A stretch of 47,146 bases of DNA, taken from positions 1 to 47,146 of the forward strand of contig SFDG01000007.1 in NCBI GenBank assembly GCA_004558305.1, in the 5' to 3' direction. The DNA comes from Phocaeicola plebeius (lineage in GTDB: Bacteria > Bacteroidota > Bacteroidia > Bacteroidales > Bacteroidaceae). Shown here piece by piece: positions 42,987-47,146 of the stretch. The notes under the pieces were generated by a model, which did no database searches, had not been told where the DNA came from, and saw only the letters and a program-made list of their open reading frames with translations. How positions within the stretch are numbered: the stretch's first letter is position 1; every line of letters starts with the position of its first letter. A program made the position numbers and the translations under genes.

Positions 42987-43063
42987 CCACAGACGAACAC
43001 GGAGAGGACGGATGTACACAGTTTTTTTCTGTGTGTCTCTGTATCATCTGTGTTCATCTGTGG
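42987..43063. repeat. Nested hairpin, CCACAGATGAACAC family
   Basis: Outer arms 42987-43003 and 43047-43063 pair over 17 bp with two mismatches (CCACAGACGAACACGGA). Inner arms ACACAG/CTGTGT (43016-43021, 43029-43034) close on a run of seven T. It sits in the gap between GH92 and the phosphatase. Such CACAGATGAACAC elements are widely dispersed in bacterial genomes. Confidence 0.65.
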
Positions 43064-43069
43064 CTTATG

Positions 43070-45400
43070 TTAGTTATTAAATAAGTTTTTTCCCCAGTTC
43101 CCGGGTTTCGGCCCCATCTTCAGCACCAAGGTGCCGCCGGCCAGCAAGTCGCTGTGGCGAAGCGTCGAGAACGGATACTCCTTGCCGTTGAGCGTGGCCG
43201 ACTGGATGTAGCGGTTCTTGGCAGACAAGCCTTCTGCACGGATGGTGAAATCCTTGCCCCCTGTCAGGTGGAAGGTCGTTGCCGTCAGCACCGGTGTATG
43301 GATGAGGTAATAATCATGGCCGGCATTCGGATAGAGGCCCGTCATGTGGAATGCCAGCCACGACGACATGGCTCCCGAGTCGTCGTTGCCCGGCAGACCT
43401 ACGGGACCATCGTTGTAGTGGCGGTCGATGATGGACAGGACCCGGTCGCCGCTCTTGTCGGGACGACCGATCCAGTGGTACAGGCAGGGGCTGAGGAACG
43501 ACGGCTCGTTGTTCACATTGAAAAACCCTTTGTCGAAGAACGTGTCCAGACGGGCATCGAATGCCTGCGGACCACCGCATTGTTCGATGAGGCCGGGCAC
43601 ATCGTGGGGAATGCTCAACGAATACTCCCAGGAAGAGGCTTCGTAGAAGAACATGCTCCACCAGGGCGTGTACCAAGGACCTTCGAAGGTGACCGGTGTA
43701 TAGGTGAACGTGGGCCGCTGCTGGTCCGAGTGGCCGTAAGGTACCTGGTCGAGCCAGTTCCCTTTTTCGTCGCGGGGAAGGATGAAGCCTTTCACCCCCT
43801 CGTGCTCGTAGTCCTTGCGCCAGAGGTTCTTCCAGTTGCCGCTCTGCCGCAGGTACTGGCGGTAGAGGTCTTCTTTGCCCAAGCCTTTGGCGACGGTGGC
43901 GATGGCAAAGTCGCAGAAGGCATATTCGATGGTCCGGTTGCCGGCCCGCGGAATACCATAGGGGATGTACCCCAGTTCCCGATACGGCAGCAGTCCGCCC
44001 CGGCCTTCAGCTTCTTCGTTGCCGCCGGGAGGCACGGTCGCATCCTTCAGCATGGCCTGTAGTCCCAGCTCGTAATCAATGCCGGTCAGTCCTTTCACGA
44101 ACGCATCGGCAATCACGATTTCGGCATTCGAACCGCCCTGTGTGCGTCCGTTGCAGTTGCCGCTGCGGGCATCGGGCATATAGCCGTCGCGCTTGTAGAT
44201 GTTGATGAGCGAACGGACGATGTCACTCTCACGTTGCGGGTCTATCAGGGTGATGAGCGGTGTGGAGGTGCGGTAGGTGTCCCAGATGGCATAGAAGTCA
44301 TCGTAGTAGGGTTCCGGGTCTGTCCACAGCGGATTTTCGCCACTGCGGTCGACCGGCATCAGCATCGTGTGGTACAGTCCGGTGTAGAACATTCGCTGCT
44401 GGGCGGCAGGTGTACCGGCGGCAATCTCGATGCGGCCGAGCAGGTCCTCCCATTGCTGGAGAGTCCGGCGGTGGGTATCGCTGAACGACCAGTGGGGGAT
44501 TCCCTCCCGGGCGTTCTGCCGGGCCTTGAGGCAGCTGAGGAACGAAATGCCGATTTTCAGTTGCACCTGGCGGGCCGATGCGGGGAAATGCAGCAAGGCA
44601 CCGGTCGGCTGTCCAGAGTCGTATTGTGCCCGCTCCGGACGGATGCGTCCGTCCTTGAACGTGGATGCCTCGGTGAACGGTACATCCGTTTCGGCATAGA
44701 AATAGACCGTATAGGCCCGTCCGTCGTTCCATCCGCCCCGGATGCGGGAGTAGCCGCACACCTCATGGTCGGAGAGGAGCTGCACTTCGGAGCCGACAAA
44801 CTGCTGGGCTTCCCGTCCGTCGGGAACCGGCTGGCGGCCCAGGTAGAAGCCGGCATCAATCACTAACGACTTCAGGGAATCTGCCGGATAGGTGAAACGA
44901 TAGAACGATGCCCGTTCGGCAGTGGTGATTTCTGTCTGGATGCCGTTCTCGCGGAAGGCGGTGGCGTAATAGCCGGGCAAGATGGTTTCCCACTCCCGGT
45001 GGGCAATCGGTGCCGTGGGGTTGGGTGCCGTACTGTAGGGCATGACCAGGATGTTGCCGTACTTGGGACCTCCTCCCGTACCGCTGACATGGGTCTGGGC
45101 AAAGCCGTTGACCTGTTCGGGCATCGGCAACCAGCCACTGTTGGGCGATTCGGTACAGTCCGGCGACGGCTTTACCATTCCGAAGGGGCAGGAAGGACCG
45201 ATGAACACACGGCCCAACCCTTCCGAACCGATTCGCGGGTCGATGTATTGCACTCGTCCGGTGACGGGAGCACCGGAATAAATCTTTGTCGGTGTTTCCA
45301 CGGGTGTAGAAACAGAGAGACTGCCTCCCTGCGCGGCAACCGTCACGGGCGGCAGCAGGAAGAGCAGTCTCCAAAAACTAAAAAAATGGAAATTTATCAT
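43070..45400 (-). CDS. GH92 family alpha-mannosidase
   Basis: Exported glycoside hydrolase of 776 aa, family 92, calcium-dependent exo-alpha-mannosidases that trim N-glycans and mannans. A signal peptide (LLFLLPPVTVAAQ) starts from the ATG at 45400. The N-terminal sandwich has the family start YIDPRIGSEGLGRVFIGPSC. The catalytic (alpha/alpha)6 domain carries SGNCNGRTQGGSNAEIVIAD and GLPGNDDSGAMSSW, and the C-terminus ends in LVLKMGPKPGNWG. The frame opens to 45496, inside the GH28 gene, but ATG 45400 lies 23 nt after the GH28 stop and gives a proper signal. Linkage choice (alpha-1,2, 1,3 or 1,4) cannot be told. Confidence 0.92.
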   Translation of the reverse strand: MINFHFFSFWRLLFLLPPVTVAAQGGSLSVSTPVETPTKIYSGAPVTGRVQYIDPRIGSEGLGRVFIGPSCPFGMVKPSPDCTESPNSGWLPMPEQVNGFAQTHVSGTGGGPKYGNILVMPYSTAPNPTAPIAHREWETILPGYYATAFRENGIQTEITTAERASFYRFTYPADSLKSLVIDAGFYLGRQPVPDGREAQQFVGSEVQLLSDHEVCGYSRIRGGWNDGRAYTVYFYAETDVPFTEASTFKDGRIRPERAQYDSGQPTGALLHFPASARQVQLKIGISFLSCLKARQNAREGIPHWSFSDTHRRTLQQWEDLLGRIEIAAGTPAAQQRMFYTGLYHTMLMPVDRSGENPLWTDPEPYYDDFYAIWDTYRTSTPLITLIDPQRESDIVRSLINIYKRDGYMPDARSGNCNGRTQGGSNAEIVIADAFVKGLTGIDYELGLQAMLKDATVPPGGNEEAEGRGGLLPYRELGYIPYGIPRAGNRTIEYAFCDFAIATVAKGLGKEDLYRQYLRQSGNWKNLWRKDYEHEGVKGFILPRDEKGNWLDQVPYGHSDQQRPTFTYTPVTFEGPWYTPWWSMFFYEASSWEYSLSIPHDVPGLIEQCGGPQAFDARLDTFFDKGFFNVNNEPSFLSPCLYHWIGRPDKSGDRVLSIIDRHYNDGPVGLPGNDDSGAMSSWLAFHMTGLYPNAGHDYYLIHTPVLTATTFHLTGGKDFTIRAEGLSAKNRYIQSATLNGKEYPFSTLRHSDLLAGGTLVLKMGPKPGNWGKNLFNN

Positions 45401-45423
45401 ATTGAATGTACAAATATGATCGG

Positions 45424-46800
45424 TTATTGAATGTTGATTCGTTTCACATCTCCTCCCTGATGGAGGAGCAACGGCTCGTTCCACTGCACGGTGCATCCGT
45501 CCATGAAGATGTCGGAAGCGGTATGGAGGTAGAAGCCGTAGGTGTCATCGTGGATGAAGCCTTCACCCAGACAGGGGCGTTTGTCGTAGATGCCGCCTTC
45601 GTAACTGGTGCGCTTGCTCAGGTTCAGGTCCACCTGGTCAAAGTAGATATGATGGACCTTCGTGGGGGTGTCGCCCCCCACAAAGCACCCGTTCTCGCTG
45701 TTGCATTTGATGTTATGGAAATAAATGTGACTCACTTCGCCCACCTTGCCTTCCTTCGCTCCCTTGGGGAAACGCCATCCGGCATCCTTGTGGTTGCCCA
45801 CGGCACGGGGATAGGCAGTGACATAGATCGGCTCGGCCTTGCCCCACCACACGTCGGAGAAGAAACGGCAGTCCACAATCATGTTCGAGAAGATGACATG
45901 CTTCACCGTGCCTTCGTCGCGGTTCTGGATGCCGATGCCCCGGTTGCTGTTGCGCACGATGCAGTTGTTGAACAGCACGTTTTCAATCTTGTCCATGTTC
46001 TCCGAACCGATCTTGATGGCGCACGAGCGGGAGGTCATGACGCAGTTGCTCACCACGATGTCTTCACACGGGCCATATTCTTCAAATTCGCGGCGGTTCT
46101 TCAGGCAGATACAGTCGTCACCGCTTTCGATGAAGCAGTCGGCAATGCGTACCTTGCGGCTGTGGTCTACATCGATACCGTCGCCGTTGCGGATCTTCAG
46201 GTTGTTCAGCAGGGAGATGCCCAATACGGACGCATCGTAGCAGCCGATGAGGTGGACAGTCCAGTAGGCACTGTTGCGGATGGTGACATCGCGGATCACC
46301 ACCTTTTCGATGTTGATCAGGGTCAGCACATGCGGGCGCGGGTCAAAGTCGGTGACGGGTTTCAGTTCGAATGAATCGTCCAGTTCCTTGCCCATGAAGG
46401 CCACCCCGTTGCCGTCGATTTCGCCGGTACCGGTGATGCTCACGTTCTTCAGGTCTTTTCCGCTGATCCACATCATGCCTTCTCCTTCGTTGGCCCTGAA
46501 GGTGCTTTCCTTATAGTAGCTTTCATTAGGATGGGCCAGCAGGCGGGAATTCGGCTCCAGGTGCAAATCGATGTTGGAAGCCAGGTGGAAGGGGCTGCAG
46601 AGGAACGTATGTCCCGAAGGGATAATCACTCTGCCACCTCCTGCCTGCGAGCAGGTCTCGATGGTCCGTTGAATGGCGGCCGCATCATCGGTCTGTCCGT
46701 CGCCTACAGCACCGTAGTCGCGGACATTGTAGTCTTTCGCGGAGAGGACACCTGCTGCGAGGAGTCCCATTGTCATGAAAAGGTATGTTTTCAGGTTCAT
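45424..46800 (-). CDS. GH28 polygalacturonase-like enzyme
   Basis: Exported right-handed beta-helix enzyme of 458 aa. Signal peptide MNLKTYLFMTMGLLAAGVLSA; the first rung DYNVRDYGAVGDGQTDD is typical of the family. Catalytic aspartates are seen in NGDGIDVD (D207, D210) and SGDDCICLK (D228, D229). The usual GH motif is replaced by CAIKIGSE, and the RIK-like motif by RGIGIQNRDEG, as in many Bacteroidales GH28 members, so activity on galacturonan or a decorated pectin part is likely but the exact bond is open. It is 23 nt before the GH92 gene in the same transcript. Confidence 0.9.
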   Translation of the reverse strand: MNLKTYLFMTMGLLAAGVLSAKDYNVRDYGAVGDGQTDDAAAIQRTIETCSQAGGGRVIIPSGHTFLCSPFHLASNIDLHLEPNSRLLAHPNESYYKESTFRANEGEGMMWISGKDLKNVSITGTGEIDGNGVAFMGKELDDSFELKPVTDFDPRPHVLTLINIEKVVIRDVTIRNSAYWTVHLIGCYDASVLGISLLNNLKIRNGDGIDVDHSRKVRIADCFIESGDDCICLKNRREFEEYGPCEDIVVSNCVMTSRSCAIKIGSENMDKIENVLFNNCIVRNSNRGIGIQNRDEGTVKHVIFSNMIVDCRFFSDVWWGKAEPIYVTAYPRAVGNHKDAGWRFPKGAKEGKVGEVSHIYFHNIKCNSENGCFVGGDTPTKVHHIYFDQVDLNLSKRTSYEGGIYDKRPCLGEGFIHDDTYGFYLHTASDIFMDGCTVQWNEPLLLHQGGDVKRINIQ

Positions 46801-46808
46801 GTATATAT

Positions 46809-46950
46809 AATTTAAAATTTAAAATTAAAAATTTAAAATTCCTTTTTTGTTGTCCTTGAGTGAAGGCTCAGAATCTTTTAATTTAAAATTTAAAATTCAA
46901 AATTTAAAATTGCTCCTTGTCGTCTTTTAGTGATGGGTCTGAATCCATTC
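46809..46950. repeat. 71-bp imperfect tandem repeat with AATTTAAAATTTAAAATT core
   Basis: Two units start at 46809 and 46880. Each has two or three TTTAAAATT blocks, then a CCTTnnnnGTCnTTnAGTGA-like part and a GGnTCnGAATC end. It lies immediately upstream of the GH28 start, so it forms its leader or promoter region. No TAnnTTTG box was seen here. Confidence 0.7.
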
Positions 46951-46964
46951 ACTGTGTCTTTCCA

Positions 46965-46992
46965 GAGATTCTTCACTCACAGAATGACAATG
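46965..46992. repeat. GATTCTTCACTCACAGAATGAC hairpin-like repeat
   Basis: GAGATTCTTCAC and ACAGAATGACAATG form an imperfect pair, the same words as the ATTCTGAATGAC/GAAGAATC family at 39591-39655 and 4047-4084. Confidence 0.4.
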
Positions 46993-47006
46993 GAAATGAT
47001 TCTTCA

Positions 47007-47028
47007 TTTTAAATTTTAAATTTTTAAT
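47007..47028. repeat. Third A/T element at the GH92 stop
   Basis: ATTTTAAATTTTAAATTTTT followed by AATT. It is the inverted form of the AATTTAAAATTT element. The stop codon of the partial GH92 gene (47024-47026) lies inside it. Confidence 0.6.
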
Positions 47029-47146
47029 TCTCCTCATTCTTCATTCCTCTCATTCTCAGCTTCAGCGTACCTCCGTTCACGATATCCTCATGCGTAAGGT
47101 AGGGCTTGTCGTACGGCATTCCGTTTAGTTCCGCCGATTCGATGTA
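47024..47146 (-). CDS. C-terminal end of a second GH92 gene (partial)
   Basis: The last 40 codons of a gene that continues past the window. The segment YIESAELNGMPYDKPYLTHE followed by DIVNGGTLKLRM matches the end of the GH92 at 43070 (YIQSATLNGKEYPFSTLRHS, then DLLAGGTLVLKM), so it is a second GH92. The final residues RGMKNEEN replace the usual GPKPGNWG and are coded by the GAGGAATGAAGAATGAGG tail of the A/T repeat. It suggests an original stop was overrun by the repeat. It should lie in the same strand and probably the same group as GH28 and the first GH92. Confidence 0.8.
   Translation of the reverse strand, partial: YIESAELNGMPYDKPYLTHEDIVNGGTLKLRMRGMKNEEN

Noticed and set aside
46809..47028. 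A/T repeat units as a CRISPR array
   Set aside because: Repeats are imperfect, made of a simple octamer, and lack even spacers or cas genes.

Overview
The window looks like a chromosomal segment of a gut-type Bacteroidales (Bacteroidaceae-like). The signs are the TTG-N20-TAnnTTTG promoters of that phylum, SusC/SusD pairs, a hybrid two-component regulator, GH92/GH28/GH3/GH5 enzymes, and a conserved Bacteroidales gene order (DUF1599, DoxX-like, tpiA, SPOR, folE). The genus cannot be fixed from the sequence alone. No rRNA, tRNA, CRISPR array, insertion sequence or phage gene was seen.

Layout. (1) 1-5715: menA, an ADP-ribosylglycohydrolase, a wrecked susC/susD pair set among dispersed repeats, a TauE/SafE permease and a DUF3256 protein. 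(2) 5782-10592: a plus-strand housekeeping run of M23/LysM peptidase, DUF1599, DoxX-like membrane protein, tpiA, SPOR protein and folE. (3) 10596-17679, minus strand: dnaG, mdh and a bifunctional putA with a possible 42-codon leader ORF. (4) 17896-23667: a divergent pair, a PTPS/QueD-like protein that lacks the canonical catalytic cysteine, and oxyR with a good ATAG-N7-CTAT box between them. They are followed by the most unusual gene here, a CusA/CzcA-type RND metal-efflux permease fused in frame to its periplasmic adaptor. (5) 23943-39364, minus strand: a compact polysaccharide utilization locus (PUL) of HTCS regulator, GH5, SusC, SusD, a surface glycan-binding lipoprotein, GH3 and a sugar MFS importer. 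(6) 39668-41005: gdhA. (7) 41211-47146, minus strand: a histidine acid phosphatase, GH92, GH28 and the C-terminal end of a second GH92.

How the genes fit together. In the PUL, the GH5 lipoprotein would cut a beta-glucan at the cell surface. SusC/SusD and the binding lipoprotein would capture and import oligosaccharides, the GH3 would release glucose in the periplasm, and the MFS permease would take it into the cytoplasm. The HTCS would sense the oligosaccharide and act near 35248-35327. The PUL body (about 25.4-39.4 kb) reads visibly more A/T-rich than its neighbours, consistent with lateral gain. PutA makes glutamate from proline; gdhA and mdh link that pool to central metabolism. The GH92/GH28/phosphatase group suggests attack on decorated mannose- and galacturonate-containing glycans.

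Most likely novelty: the single-chain RND permease-adaptor, with the old lipoprotein signal of the adaptor now internal, a short adaptor C-terminus and no outer-membrane factor nearby. Intergenic spaces also carry at least six families of palindromic or tandem repeats, which appear to mark sites of local rearrangement.
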